Positions 26,175 through 34,758 of a stretch of DNA of 64,000 nucleotides are shown piece after piece (within the stretch, counting starts at the first letter, position 1; each line of letters starts with the position of its first letter). The translations under genes were made by a program, and so were the position numbers. The notes beneath the pieces are model-generated. The model did no database searches. It was not told the origin of the DNA and worked only from the letters and a program-made list of their open reading frames with translations. Source of the DNA: Veillonella sp. (GTDB taxonomy: Bacteria > Bacillota > Negativicutes > Veillonellales > Veillonellaceae). The stretch is taken from positions 1,109,001-1,173,000 of the forward strand of contig NZ_JBGKFB010000001.1 of the NCBI RefSeq assembly GCF_041333735.1. Reading direction: 5' to 3'.

Positions 26175-27812
26175 ATGGCTCATAAATTAGCAGGTACGCC
26201 TGTACAAGAACAAGATATTATAGATGTACAAACTCTGGTAGATGCCTATTTTGACAATGCACCAGATGTAACTGATCCGACACAACTCGTATCCTTCGGT
26301 ACATCAGGCCACCGTGGTACCTCTTTAAATGGTACCTTTACGGATTTACACGTAGCGGCTATTACACAGGCAATCTGTGATGGTCGTGGTCAATTTGGTG
26401 CGACAGGGCCCATTTTTGTGGGCCAAGATACACATGCCTTATCTCAGCCTGCATTAGTAACAGTGCTTGAGGTACTTGCTGGTAATGGTGTGACTGCCAT
26501 GGTTGATGCGGATATGGACTTTGTTCCAACACCATCTGTGTCTCGTGCAATCATTCGATATAATGAAAGTCACGATAAAAAAGCAGATGGTATCGTTATT
26601 ACACCATCTCACAATCCTCCAGATAATGGGGGCATTAAGTATAATGCTACCAACGGTGGCCCTGCAGATACGTTGATTACAAAATGGATTGAAACCCGCG
26701 CCAATGAGTACGTTCGTGCTTATTGTGAATTAGAAGGGTTTAAACGCATTAGCATAGATAATATTGAACCAGATCAACAAGTGCCTTATGACTATAAGGG
26801 CTTATATGTGGAAGAGTTATCTTCCATCATCAATATGGAAGCAATTCAAAGTGCGAAGCCTAAAGTTCTTGTCAATGCATTAGGTGGTAGTGGCCTTGGT
26901 TATTGGCGTGCTATTAAAGAACGATATAATCTCAATATGGATATTATCAATGATGAATACGATCCAACCTTTAGCTTTATGACCTATGACCATGATGGCA
27001 AGGTGCGTATGGATTGTTCCTCTGAATATGCGATGGCGGATGTAACTAAACAAATTGGCAATTATGATCTCGCTGTTGGCAATGATCCTGATTATGATCG
27101 CTACGGTATCGTTACTGCAGAGGGCCTTATTTCACCAAATGCATTCCTTACAGCGGCTGCGGATTATCTGTTTACAACCCGTGGTTGGACTGATAAAGGG
27201 GTAGGTAAAACCGTTGTTTGTACCACTATGATTGATAAATGGGCGGCTGTTAAAGACATTCCGGTTTATGAGGTTCCGGTAGGCTTTAAATATTTTAGCT
27301 CTTTATTATTTGATGGTGAGATTGGTATCGGCGGTGAAGAATCTGCAGGCGCATCGTTCCTTAAAAAGGACGGCACCGTATGGACTACCGATAAAGACGG
27401 CATGGTAATGGCGCTTCTAGCAATGGAAATGTATGCCGTTATGGGCACAACTGTTGATCGCCTCTACAATAATATTGTTGAAGGTTGTGGTGACCCACGA
27501 TTTGGTCGCATTGATGCGGCTTGTACAAAGGCGGCAAAGGCCAAGTTGAAACAGTTGAATGCAAGTTCCATTACGGCCACAGAGGTAGATGGAGACCCTA
27601 TTACGAATATACGCACTACATCTTTATACAAGGATATGCCCATCGATGGGGTTCGCGTAGAAACTGAAACAGGTTGGTTTGTAGCGCGTCCGTCCGGTAC
27701 AGAGGATTTGTATAAAATCTATGGTGAAAGCTATAAAGGGGATAAAGGTTTAGTCGCATTATTGACAGCAGGAGAGGCTATCGTAACGGCTGCATTATCC
27801 GACGAAGTGTAA
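26175..27812 (+). CDS. pgm: Phosphoglucomutase (alpha-D-glucose specific)
   Basis: A 545-residue alpha-D-phosphohexomutase interconverting glucose-1-phosphate and glucose-6-phosphate. The four family sites are present: phosphoserine loop (TPSHNPPDNGG), metal site (DPDYDRYG), sugar-specificity loop (GGEESAGASF) and phosphate-binding loop (RPSGTEDLYKIYGES). The N-terminus (FGTSGHRGTS) is typical of the Pgm group in E. coli and not of the shorter GlmM/ManB enzymes. It would feed glycogen or surface-sugar synthesis. A single gene behind AGGAGG; no clear terminator directly after it. Confidence 0.95.
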   Translation: MAHKLAGTPVQEQDIIDVQTLVDAYFDNAPDVTDPTQLVSFGTSGHRGTSLNGTFTDLHVAAITQAICDGRGQFGATGPIFVGQDTHALSQPALVTVLEVLAGNGVTAMVDADMDFVPTPSVSRAIIRYNESHDKKADGIVITPSHNPPDNGGIKYNATNGGPADTLITKWIETRANEYVRAYCELEGFKRISIDNIEPDQQVPYDYKGLYVEELSSIINMEAIQSAKPKVLVNALGGSGLGYWRAIKERYNLNMDIINDEYDPTFSFMTYDHDGKVRMDCSSEYAMADVTKQIGNYDLAVGNDPDYDRYGIVTAEGLISPNAFLTAAADYLFTTRGWTDKGVGKTVVCTTMIDKWAAVKDIPVYEVPVGFKYFSSLLFDGEIGIGGEESAGASFLKKDGTVWTTDKDGMVMALLAMEMYAVMGTTVDRLYNNIVEGCGDPRFGRIDAACTKAAKAKLKQLNASSITATEVDGDPITNIRTTSLYKDMPIDGVRVETETGWFVARPSGTEDLYKIYGESYKGDKGLVALLTAGEAIVTAALSDEV

Positions 27813-27868
27813 AATACTGTTTTTACATGAAAACTCATGAAGATTTCACCGTAGAAAAGTAATAAATG

Positions 27869-27914
27869 TGATATAATATATTAATATAGTTTATTGAATA
27901 CCCTATATGGGTCA
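27869..27914 (+). promoter_or_regulatory. Extended -10 promoter and ACCC/GGGT palindrome
   Basis: TGATATAAT (extended -10, 27869-27877) lies ahead of the ACT-domain gene. About 20 bp downstream, ATACCC-TATAT-GGGTCA (27898-27914) resembles the two palindromes near the transporter genes. It would sit inside the transcribed leader and might be unrelated. Confidence 0.4.
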
Positions 27915-27946
27915 AATAGTTTGTAGTGCTCAGAAAAGGTGATGTT

Positions 27947-28222
27947 ATGAAATTAGTTGTTACCGTTGTCGGCGTTGACCGCGTTGGTATCATTGCAGGG
28001 GTTAGTACTGTACTTGCTAACCACGGCGTAAACATTATGTCTATAAATCAAACCATTCTTGATGGCGTTTTCAATATGATTATGATGTGTGAAACAAAGT
28101 CTGAAGATGTGAAAGATTTGACATCTATTCAAGATGCTTTGAATGCACTCGGTAAAGAACTTGGTGTTGAAATCCGTGCACAACATGCTGATATTTTCTT
28201 AAGCATGCACCGTGTAGGATAG
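27947..28222 (+). CDS. ACT-domain protein (UPF0237 family)
   Basis: A 91-residue protein consisting of one ACT domain (MKLVVTVVGVDRVGIIAGVS) plus a second, poorly marked half with LGVEIRAQHADIF. ACT domains bind small ligands, commonly amino acids, and regulate partners. ATG 27947 follows AAAAGGTGAT. It is 8 nt upstream of the UPF0210 gene, a pairing that is widely conserved, so the two products probably act together. The ligand is unknown. Confidence 0.9.
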   Translation: MKLVVTVVGVDRVGIIAGVSTVLANHGVNIMSINQTILDGVFNMIMMCETKSEDVKDLTSIQDALNALGKELGVEIRAQHADIFLSMHRVG

Positions 28223-28230
28223 GAGGCACT

Positions 28231-29589
28231 ATGTTATCTATCGACAATATTTTAGAAACGAATCAGATGATTCATGATAACAAGCTTGACGTACGTACCA
28301 TTACAATGGGTATTAGCTTGCTTGAATGTGCATCTAGCTCTGGTAAAGAGTTGTGTGATCGTATTTATGATCGCATTACGAAAGAAGCAGAACACCTTGT
28401 GTCTACCGGTGAAGATATTGAGCGCGAGTTTGGTATTCCTATCATTAACAAACGTATTTCTGTAACACCGATCTCATTAGTGGCTGGTGGTAGTGATTTA
28501 ACATCCTATGTTCCTATTGCAGAAGCGATGGATCGCGCTGCAAAAACAGTAGGTGTAAACTTTATCGGCGGTTTCTCTGCTCTTGTAACAAAAGGTGCTA
28601 CACGGGCTGACCGCATTTTGATTGATTCCATCCCAGAAGCGTTGGCAACTACAGATATCGTATGTAGCTCTGTAGGTGTGGGCTCTACTAAAACGGGTAT
28701 CAATATGGATGCAGTTCGCGATATGGGGATCATCGTTAAGAAAACGGCAGAACTTACAAAGGATAATGATGCTCTTGGTTGTGCTAAGCTTGTTATTTTC
28801 TGTAACCCTGTAGAGGATAATCCGTTCATGGCCGGTGCCTTCTTTGGTGTAACTGAAGGTGATAGTGCCATTTCTGTAGGCGTATCTGGTCCAGGCGTTG
28901 TAAAACACGCACTAGAATCTGTACGTGGTCAATCCTTTGATGTTGTAGCAGAAACAATTAAACGCACTGCTTTCAAAATTACCCGTGTAGGCCAGTTGGT
29001 AGCACAAGAGGCATCTCGCCGTCTTGGCAAACCATTCGGTATCATTGACTTGTCCTTGGCACCAACACCAGCTGTAGGTGACTCAGTAGCTCACGTTCTT
29101 GAAGAAATGGGCTTATCCTCTTGTGGTTGTCACGGTACTACAGCAGCCCTTGCATTATTGAATGATGCAGTGAAAAAAGGTGGCCTTATGGCATCTTCTC
29201 ACGTAGGCGGTCTCAGTGGTGCATTTATTCCAGTATCTGAAGATGCGGGTATGATTGATGCTGTATCTTGTGGCAGTTTATCCCTCGATAAATTAGAGGC
29301 TATGACATGTGTTTGTTCTGTGGGCCTTGACATGATTGCTATTCCTGGAGACACAACAGCAGATACAATTTCTGCAATCATTGCTGATGAATCTGCTATT
29401 GGTATGATTAATAATAAGACAACTGCGGTTCGTGTAATTCCTGTACCTGGTAAAACAGTAGGTGAGGTTGTTGAGTTTGGTGGCTTGTTAGGCTATGCTC
29501 CAATCATTGAAGTAAGCCCATATAGTGCAGCTGAGTTCATTGCACGTGGTGGTCGTATTCCTGCACCTATTCGTAGCTTAACGAACTAA
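28231..29589 (+). CDS. PFL-family protein (UPF0210, DUF711)
   Basis: A 452-residue protein of the UPF0210 family, related by fold to glycyl-radical-type barrel proteins but without a known reaction. Recognisable blocks are TMGISLLECASSS near the N-terminus, NKRISVTPISLVAGG, GGFSALVTKGAT, FNPV-like FCNPVEDNPFMAGAF and EEMGLSSCGCHGTTAALALL. No glycyl radical consensus is evident at the C-terminus. It is translated directly after the ACT-domain gene (GGAGG in the gap) and followed 32 nt later by the WecA-like gene. Confidence 0.92.
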   Translation: MLSIDNILETNQMIHDNKLDVRTITMGISLLECASSSGKELCDRIYDRITKEAEHLVSTGEDIEREFGIPIINKRISVTPISLVAGGSDLTSYVPIAEAMDRAAKTVGVNFIGGFSALVTKGATRADRILIDSIPEALATTDIVCSSVGVGSTKTGINMDAVRDMGIIVKKTAELTKDNDALGCAKLVIFCNPVEDNPFMAGAFFGVTEGDSAISVGVSGPGVVKHALESVRGQSFDVVAETIKRTAFKITRVGQLVAQEASRRLGKPFGIIDLSLAPTPAVGDSVAHVLEEMGLSSCGCHGTTAALALLNDAVKKGGLMASSHVGGLSGAFIPVSEDAGMIDAVSCGSLSLDKLEAMTCVCSVGLDMIAIPGDTTADTISAIIADESAIGMINNKTTAVRVIPVPGKTVGEVVEFGGLLGYAPIIEVSPYSAAEFIARGGRIPAPIRSLTN

Positions 29590-29621
29590 TATTGTTTTAA
29601 CCCAGTTGTTGGAGGTGTCTT

Positions 29622-30773
29622 ATGAGTGATTATGTGCTCGATTATGTATGGGCCTTTGCTCTGGCGCTCGTCATAACCTTTGCACTTACCCCTTTGGTGA
29701 AACGCTTTGCCGTTGCTGTTGGGGCAATAGATAAACCTGATGCCCGCAAGGTACATCATGGTGCTATTCCACGACTTGGTGGGTTAGCAATCTTCCTCGG
29801 TTATATAGGATCGGTCCTCTTTAATGGATCTATCCCACATGACCATAAACTATTTGGCTTTGTGCTTGGTACCGTTATCCTTGTGCTTGTCGGCATATGG
29901 GATGATATTAAACAAATTGAGCCAAAGACTAAGTTGATGGGCCAAATCATAGCGGCAGCTATTTTGGTAGCTTACGATATTCGCGTAGACTTCATCAACC
30001 TTCCTTGGGGTGGTGTGGTATACCTTAAATATTGGTCTGCTCCATTGACTATTTTCTGGATTGTAGGCTTTACGAATATCGTAAACCTTATCGATGGACT
30101 TGATGGCTTGGCAGCAGGCATTTCCTTTATTGCTTGTATTGCTGTTTGTGCTATGACATTACAACTTGGTCAAACAGACCTTGCCTGTATTTCATTGGCA
30201 CTAGCAGGTGCAACAGTAGGGTTCTTGCGGTATAACTTTAACCCAGCGAAAATCTTCATGGGTGATACGGGCTCTATGCTCCTTGGTTATACATTAGCCG
30301 CTATTTCTGTAATGGGGGCTGTTAAAACGGCGGCTACTATTGCATTAGTGGTACCAGCTATCGTGCTAGGCTTACCAATTCTCGATACATTGTTTGCTAT
30401 CGTGCGCCGTAAAATCAGCGGTCGTCCGATTTTCAAGCCTGATAAAGGCCATGTGCATCATCGTTTGTTAGCACAGGGCTTATCTCAAAAACAAGCAGTG
30501 CTAATGATGTATGCTGTAACGGCTCTCTTTGGTGGCGTATCCGTCATCGTAGCAGAGGTCAATGCTTGGATTGGTATCGCATTAGTACTCGTTATCTTCT
30601 TAGGTAGTATTTATGTGGCTCGTCGCCTTGGTGTTATTACTCACAGTGATGCGGCAGGTCATCCACTACCACGTCCTACAATTGAACGCAGCGATTCAGA
30701 TGAAACTATTTCCTTTGATCGTGAAGAATTGGCAAAAGCTTTAGAGGAATCCGAGGATTCCCATAAGAAATAA
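29622..30773 (+). CDS. Undecaprenyl-phosphate GlcNAc-1-phosphate transferase (WecA/TagO-like)
   Basis: A 383-residue membrane enzyme with about 11 helices, transferring a sugar phosphate from a UDP-sugar to undecaprenyl phosphate, the first step of surface polysaccharide or O-antigen-type synthesis. Motifs are DKPDARKVHHGAIPRLGG, the DD motif in GIWDDIKQ, NLIDGLDGLAAG, FMGDTGSMLLG and the cytoplasmic HVHHRLL, which marks the WecA/TagO branch against MraY. The C-terminal about 40 residues are charged and cytosolic. The next gene encodes UDP-GlcNAc 2-epimerase, which fits a shared role in envelope glycan synthesis. Confidence 0.9.
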   Translation: MSDYVLDYVWAFALALVITFALTPLVKRFAVAVGAIDKPDARKVHHGAIPRLGGLAIFLGYIGSVLFNGSIPHDHKLFGFVLGTVILVLVGIWDDIKQIEPKTKLMGQIIAAAILVAYDIRVDFINLPWGGVVYLKYWSAPLTIFWIVGFTNIVNLIDGLDGLAAGISFIACIAVCAMTLQLGQTDLACISLALAGATVGFLRYNFNPAKIFMGDTGSMLLGYTLAAISVMGAVKTAATIALVVPAIVLGLPILDTLFAIVRRKISGRPIFKPDKGHVHHRLLAQGLSQKQAVLMMYAVTALFGGVSVIVAEVNAWIGIALVLVIFLGSIYVARRLGVITHSDAAGHPLPRPTIERSDSDETISFDREELAKALEESEDSHKK

Positions 30774-30778
30774 CCATG

Positions 30779-30804
30779 TGGGGCGCTTGGCGCCCCATTT
30801 TTTC
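30779..30804 (+). terminator. Terminator between wecA-like gene and wecB
   Basis: GGGGCG-CTTGG-CGCCCC-type stem-loop followed by ATTTTTT. wecB and the ATP synthase cluster beyond it therefore probably also have promoter activity of their own, or partial readthrough. Confidence 0.82.
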
Positions 30805-30828
30805 TATCCTACTATGTTGGAGGCAACT

Positions 30829-31971
30829 ATGTTAAAAGTTATGACAATCTTTGGTACAAGACCTGAGGCTATCAAGATGGCTCCTCTTGTAAAAGCATTA
30901 GAAGCAGCACCGGATATGGAACCGATTGTAACCGTTACGGCACAACATCGCGATATGCTCGATCAAGTACTAAACTTGTTTAATATTACCCCTGATTACG
31001 ACTTGAATATTATGAGCCAAGGTCAAACATTGTACGATGTAACAAACCGTGCATTGATGGGCCTTAAAGATGTATTAGAAGAAGCTAAACCTGATGTGGT
31101 TCTTGTACATGGTGATACTACAACTACCTTTGCAGGTGCTTTGGCGTCCTTCTATCAAGAAATTCCTGTAGGCCATGTAGAAGCAGGCCTTCGCACTGGT
31201 GATATTTACTCTCCATTCCCAGAAGAGATGAACCGCAAGTTGACTGGTTCTATTGCGACATATCATTTTGCACCAACAGCTAGTTCTGAAAGTAATCTTA
31301 AAAAAGAAAATATAAATACAGACCATTTGTATGTAACAGGCAATACGGTTATTGATGCCCTTGATACAACAGTACAAGAAAATTATGTGTTTGATGATGC
31401 TGCTATCAATGCATTAGATCCTGAAAAACGTACAGTGCTTGTTACTACACATCGCCGTGAAAACTTGGGTGAGCCTATGCGCCATGTATACCAAGCTATT
31501 CGCGATTTGCTTGATGAATTTAAAGATATTCAAGTGGTATTCCCTGTACATAAGAATCCTAAAGTTCGCCAAGTTGTACAAGAAGAACTCGGTTCTGTAG
31601 AACGTGTTACATTAATTGACCCGCTTGATTACGAACCATTTGCTAATTTGATGGCTAAATCCTATTTGATTCTTACTGATTCTGGTGGGATTCAAGAGGA
31701 AGCACCAGCTCTTGGTAAACCAGTTCTCGTATTGCGTGATACTACAGAACGCCCAGAAGCTGTTGAAGCTGGTACTGTGCGCCTTGTAGGTACTGACAAA
31801 GACGCTGTACATGCAGCAGCTCATGAATTGTTGAGCAATGCAGAGGCTTATAAATTGATGTCTAATTCCGTTAACCCATATGGTGACGGCAAAGCATCTG
31901 AACGCATCATCCAAGCGTTGCGCCATGAATTTTTAGGCGATCCTAATCGTCCTGAACGTTTTGGTAAATAA
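30829..31971 (+). CDS. wecB: UDP-N-acetylglucosamine 2-epimerase (non-hydrolysing)
   Basis: A 380-residue cytoplasmic enzyme making UDP-ManNAc from UDP-GlcNAc. Signatures are FGTRPEAIKMAPL at the N-terminus, VHGDTTTTFAGAL, GHVEAGLRTGD, EEMNRK, TTHRRENLG and the nucleotide-binding TDSGGIQEEAPALGKPVLV. ATG 30829 follows GGAGG. The frame extends upstream through the terminator, but those codons would lie in the hairpin. The stop codon is followed one base later by the next ATG, so the ATP synthase accessory gene may be translationally coupled to it. Confidence 0.95.
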   Translation: MLKVMTIFGTRPEAIKMAPLVKALEAAPDMEPIVTVTAQHRDMLDQVLNLFNITPDYDLNIMSQGQTLYDVTNRALMGLKDVLEEAKPDVVLVHGDTTTTFAGALASFYQEIPVGHVEAGLRTGDIYSPFPEEMNRKLTGSIATYHFAPTASSESNLKKENINTDHLYVTGNTVIDALDTTVQENYVFDDAAINALDPEKRTVLVTTHRRENLGEPMRHVYQAIRDLLDEFKDIQVVFPVHKNPKVRQVVQEELGSVERVTLIDPLDYEPFANLMAKSYLILTDSGGIQEEAPALGKPVLVLRDTTERPEAVEAGTVRLVGTDKDAVHAAAHELLSNAEAYKLMSNSVNPYGDGKASERIIQALRHEFLGDPNRPERFGK

Positions 31972-31972
31972 T

Positions 31973-32167
31973 ATGGATAAGGACCTTGTGAAAGCCCTCG
32001 CCATGGCAACATCAGCGGGGCTCACACTCGTTTTCTGTATAGGTGGCTTTATTGGGATTGGATATATACTAGATGGTTGGTTTAGAACTGAACCATTATG
32101 TATGGTTATATTTGGTCTTATTGGAGCTATAACAGGCTTTTATATGTTATATAAACAAGTTAAGTAG
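31973..32167 (+). CDS. atpZ: AtpZ/AtpI-type ATP synthase accessory membrane protein
   Basis: 64 residues with two hydrophobic helices (AMATSAGLTLVFCIGGFIGIG and CMVIFGLIGAITGFYMLY) joined by a short DGWFRTEP loop, the standard AtpZ/Q hairpin found ahead of F-type ATPase genes in Firmicutes. AtpZ is thought to work with AtpI in Mg2+/Ca2+ transport or c-ring assembly. The ATG lies one base after the wecB stop and lacks a good Shine-Dalgarno, so coupling is likely. A TTG 12 nt upstream is the alternative start. Confidence 0.78.
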   Translation: MDKDLVKALAMATSAGLTLVFCIGGFIGIGYILDGWFRTEPLCMVIFGLIGAITGFYMLYKQVK

Positions 32168-32177
32168 TGAGGTATAT

Positions 32178-32546
32178 ATGAATCAATATATTAAATTCAT
32201 AGTGCGTGTGCTACTAACTTGTTTTTTTATTGCCTTTTTAGGCGGTATAATACAAGTTTTATGTGGCTTAGAAGTGTATCTATGGGGATGGCTTTGGGGC
32301 ATTTTTATAATGGTACTCTACTTGCTTAGTTTGGCTTTGCATGGACAATCTATTGTGTCAGGAGACCCTTATAAAGCCGTACGTAAAGCTCGCAGGCAGA
32401 TGATATGGCGTCTTATGTTAGTAGGCTCTTTGGTCGTCTTAGGATTAAAAATACCTGGTGTTGAAGCTGTTAGCATGTTTATAGGTATTGCACTCATACA
32501 ACCGGCATTATATGTGGTGTATTGGTGGCTTAGTCGGCATTTCTGA
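32178..32546 (+). CDS. atpI: ATP synthase subunit I (AtpI-like)
   Basis: A 122-residue membrane protein with four hydrophobic segments (VLLTCFFIAFLGGIIQVL, LWGWLWGIFIMVLYLLSL, LMLVGSLVVLGLKI and IGIALIQPALYVVYWWL). Similarity to named AtpI is weak by eye. Size, topology and position immediately before atpB support the call. AtpI chaperones c-ring assembly in some bacteria. A 174-bp gap without a gene follows, probably holding the main atp promoter. Confidence 0.65.
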   Translation: MNQYIKFIVRVLLTCFFIAFLGGIIQVLCGLEVYLWGWLWGIFIMVLYLLSLALHGQSIVSGDPYKAVRKARRQMIWRLMLVGSLVVLGLKIPGVEAVSMFIGIALIQPALYVVYWWLSRHF

Positions 32547-32720
32547 CCCCGTAAGTAGCAGTAAGAATGATAGGTGTATACCGATAATGCATTATACACA
32601 ATGTGATTATGAGTAATTGGAATTGTTTACCTTGTAAGTGTTGATTATATATCTATAACGATGTATGATGATACATATATAATATATTTATATTAATTGT
32701 AAATATATAAGGTTTTTATT

Positions 32721-33419
32721 ATGACTATGGAAGGGGTTGAGAACGTGGAATTACATGCGGGACACCATGAGGTCGTGCAGTGGTTGGGGTTAACATTTAA
32801 TATTGATACCTTGATTGCTACATGGGTTACTATGGCTATTGTAATACTGGTAACAGTATTGGCCACCCGAGGACGTAAATTGGTGCCTGTAGGCTTGCAA
32901 AATATAGTGGAAGCTATATTAGAAGGCTTAGAGGGGCAGCTAGCTCCGAACTTGGGTCGTCATTGGCCGATGGTAAGTTCCTTGTTATTTACGTTTTTCT
33001 TATTTATTTTTGTAGGGAACGAACTGGGTTTAATGCCAACGTTTAAGGCTTTAACATCACCAACATCCGATATTAATACTACAATTGCATTAGCTCTATG
33101 TAGCACATTAGTGGTATGGGTTATGGGGATTAAAGTTAAAGGCTTATCCTATTTCAATCATTTTGTACAACCTTATAAGGCTTTGCTAATCCTTAATATT
33201 TTTGAGGAAATTGCAAAACCAGTTACACTTGCTTTCCGTCTATTCGGCAATATCGTAGCTGGTGAAATTTTGTTAGAAGTATTGTATAACTTGCCTTGGT
33301 TTGTACCTGTACCATGGGTTTGGATTGCTTTTAGTTTATTTATCGGTATTATTCAAGCCTTTATTTTCACAGTTCTTACTGCCTCCTACTTGGGGATGGC
33401 TCTTAGTGAGGAACATTAA
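32721..33419 (+). CDS. atpB: ATP synthase F0 subunit a
   Basis: A 232-residue membrane subunit forming the ion half-channels against the c-ring. The essential arginine lies in LAFRLFGNIVAGE, followed by the C-terminal helix pair with IQAFIFTVLTASYLG. The start is uncertain: ATG 32721 has only a weak AAGG upstream, whereas GTG 32745 sits behind AAGGGG at good spacing and would drop eight residues. It is the first core gene of the F-type cluster in the order a-c-b-delta-alpha-gamma-beta-epsilon. Confidence 0.94.
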   Translation: MTMEGVENVELHAGHHEVVQWLGLTFNIDTLIATWVTMAIVILVTVLATRGRKLVPVGLQNIVEAILEGLEGQLAPNLGRHWPMVSSLLFTFFLFIFVGNELGLMPTFKALTSPTSDINTTIALALCSTLVVWVMGIKVKGLSYFNHFVQPYKALLILNIFEEIAKPVTLAFRLFGNIVAGEILLEVLYNLPWFVPVPWVWIAFSLFIGIIQAFIFTVLTASYLGMALSEEH

Positions 33420-33442
33420 TTATTTTATATGGAGGATATATT

Positions 33443-33670
33443 ATGGAAGCTCAAGGTTTATTCGCATTAGCAGCAGCAATCGCAGTAGGTTGTGGTGCCA
33501 TTGGTGCAGGTATCGGTGATGGTCTTGTATCTAGCAAAGTAATCGAAGGTATTACACGCCAACCAGAATTACGTGGTCAATTGATGTCTACAATGTTCGT
33601 AGCGATTGGTTTGATCGAAGCGATGCCTATCATCGGTGTAGTAGTAGCATTTATTTTGTTATTCAGATAA
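33443..33670 (+). CDS. atpE: ATP synthase F0 subunit c
   Basis: A 75-residue hairpin of two helices that forms the rotor ring. The polar loop is RQPE (residues 39-42). The ion-binding carboxylate is Glu59 in GLIEAMP. Helix 1 has Asp26 in GAGIGDG, 33 residues before Glu59, the same spacing as Gln32-Glu65 in Na+-type rings and Ile28-Asp61 in E. coli. Two acids thus face each other; the Ser after the Glu typical of Na+ sites is Ala60. Coupling-ion choice therefore cannot be read simply. A GGAGG site precedes the ATG. Confidence 0.95.
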   Translation: MEAQGLFALAAAIAVGCGAIGAGIGDGLVSSKVIEGITRQPELRGQLMSTMFVAIGLIEAMPIIGVVVAFILLFR

Positions 33671-33688
33671 TAACGAGGAGGAATAACC

Positions 33689-34186
33689 TTGGTTGACTTA
33701 AGCCTTGGAACGATTCTTGCTCAAATGTTGAACTTTTTTATATTAGTTTGGCTATTGGCTCGTTTTGCATATAAACCATTATTGGCTATGATGACAGAAC
33801 GTAAAGAACGAATTGCTAAAGACTTAGAAGCTGCAGAAAAAGCTCGTGCAGAAGCAGAGGAATTTAAAGCTGATTATGCAGCTCAAATTTCTAATGCTCG
33901 TGTAGAGGCACAAAAAATTGTTGAAAAAGCAATTCAAGAAGCAGAAAATACAACACGTGAACAATTAGCAACAGCTCGCGAGCAAATTGAACAAGAAAAA
34001 AATCGTGCTCGTCAAGATATTGCCATTGAACGTGATCGTGCTATGAACAGCTTGCGCAATGAAGTTGTTTCCTTATCTGTAGCTATGGCTGGTAAAGTTG
34101 TTGCTAAAGATATGAACAGCGAAACTAATACGAAATTGATCGAAGACGCTATTCGTCAACTTGATAGTAAAACGATAGGGTTGTGA
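33689..34186 (+). CDS. atpF: ATP synthase F0 subunit b
   Basis: A 165-residue peripheral stalk subunit with one N-terminal membrane helix (ILAQMLNFFILVWLLARFAY) and a long charged coiled coil (about residues 35-130), ending in VAMAGKVVAKDM...AIRQLDSKTIG, which contacts delta. It is read from TTG 33689 (MVDLSLG) behind GAGGAGG; no ATG gives a complete membrane helix. It sits between the c and delta genes, with a 4-nt gap to delta. Confidence 0.94.
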   Translation: MVDLSLGTILAQMLNFFILVWLLARFAYKPLLAMMTERKERIAKDLEAAEKARAEAEEFKADYAAQISNARVEAQKIVEKAIQEAENTTREQLATAREQIEQEKNRARQDIAIERDRAMNSLRNEVVSLSVAMAGKVVAKDMNSETNTKLIEDAIRQLDSKTIGL

Positions 34187-34190
34187 TACG

Positions 34191-34742
34191 ATGAGCATAG
34201 AAATTGTAGCAGATAAATACAGTTCAGCTATGTTTGAATTAGCTCAAGAACAAAATAAGTTGGATCTCATGGAGGAGCAATTAGGCTATGTAGCATCTGT
34301 AATGGATGAGCAACCTGAATTAAGCTCATTCCTTGAAAATCCAACTGTTACAGAAGATGCAAAGATTAAGCTGATTGGTAAAATTTTTGAATCTAGTCTC
34401 GATAAGGTTGCTTTGCATTTTATTTATGTGATGATTAAACGTGGTCGTGATCGCTATATAAAGCAGACTATTGCGGCATTTATTAAGAAATCACGCGAAG
34501 CTCGTGGTATTCTAGAAGCTACTGTCACTGTAGCAGAACCAATCACAGCTGATATAGAAGCATCTGTACAAGCTAAATTACGAGAGGTAACGGGCAAAGA
34601 TGTTATTCTATCCGTGCGTCAAGATCCTTCCATTATGGGTGGTATTATCATTCAAGTAGGGGATAAACGCATTGATGGCTCTGTATCTCGTCGCTTGCAA
34701 GAATTAGAAAAATCTTTATTAAGAACGAACTCTATTAGATAG
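34191..34742 (+). CDS. atpH: ATP synthase F1 subunit delta
   Basis: A 183-residue subunit linking the b stalk to the top of F1. The N-terminal helical bundle (VADKYSSAMFELAQEQNKLD) and the C-terminal signature (VRQDPSIMGGIIIQVGDKRIDGSVSRRL) are typical of OSCP/delta. It starts 4 nt after atpF without a strong site of its own and is probably coupled. Confidence 0.94.
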   Translation: MSIEIVADKYSSAMFELAQEQNKLDLMEEQLGYVASVMDEQPELSSFLENPTVTEDAKIKLIGKIFESSLDKVALHFIYVMIKRGRDRYIKQTIAAFIKKSREARGILEATVTVAEPITADIEASVQAKLREVTGKDVILSVRQDPSIMGGIIIQVGDKRIDGSVSRRLQELEKSLLRTNSIR

Positions 34743-34758
34743 GGGTGAATGGGTATAT

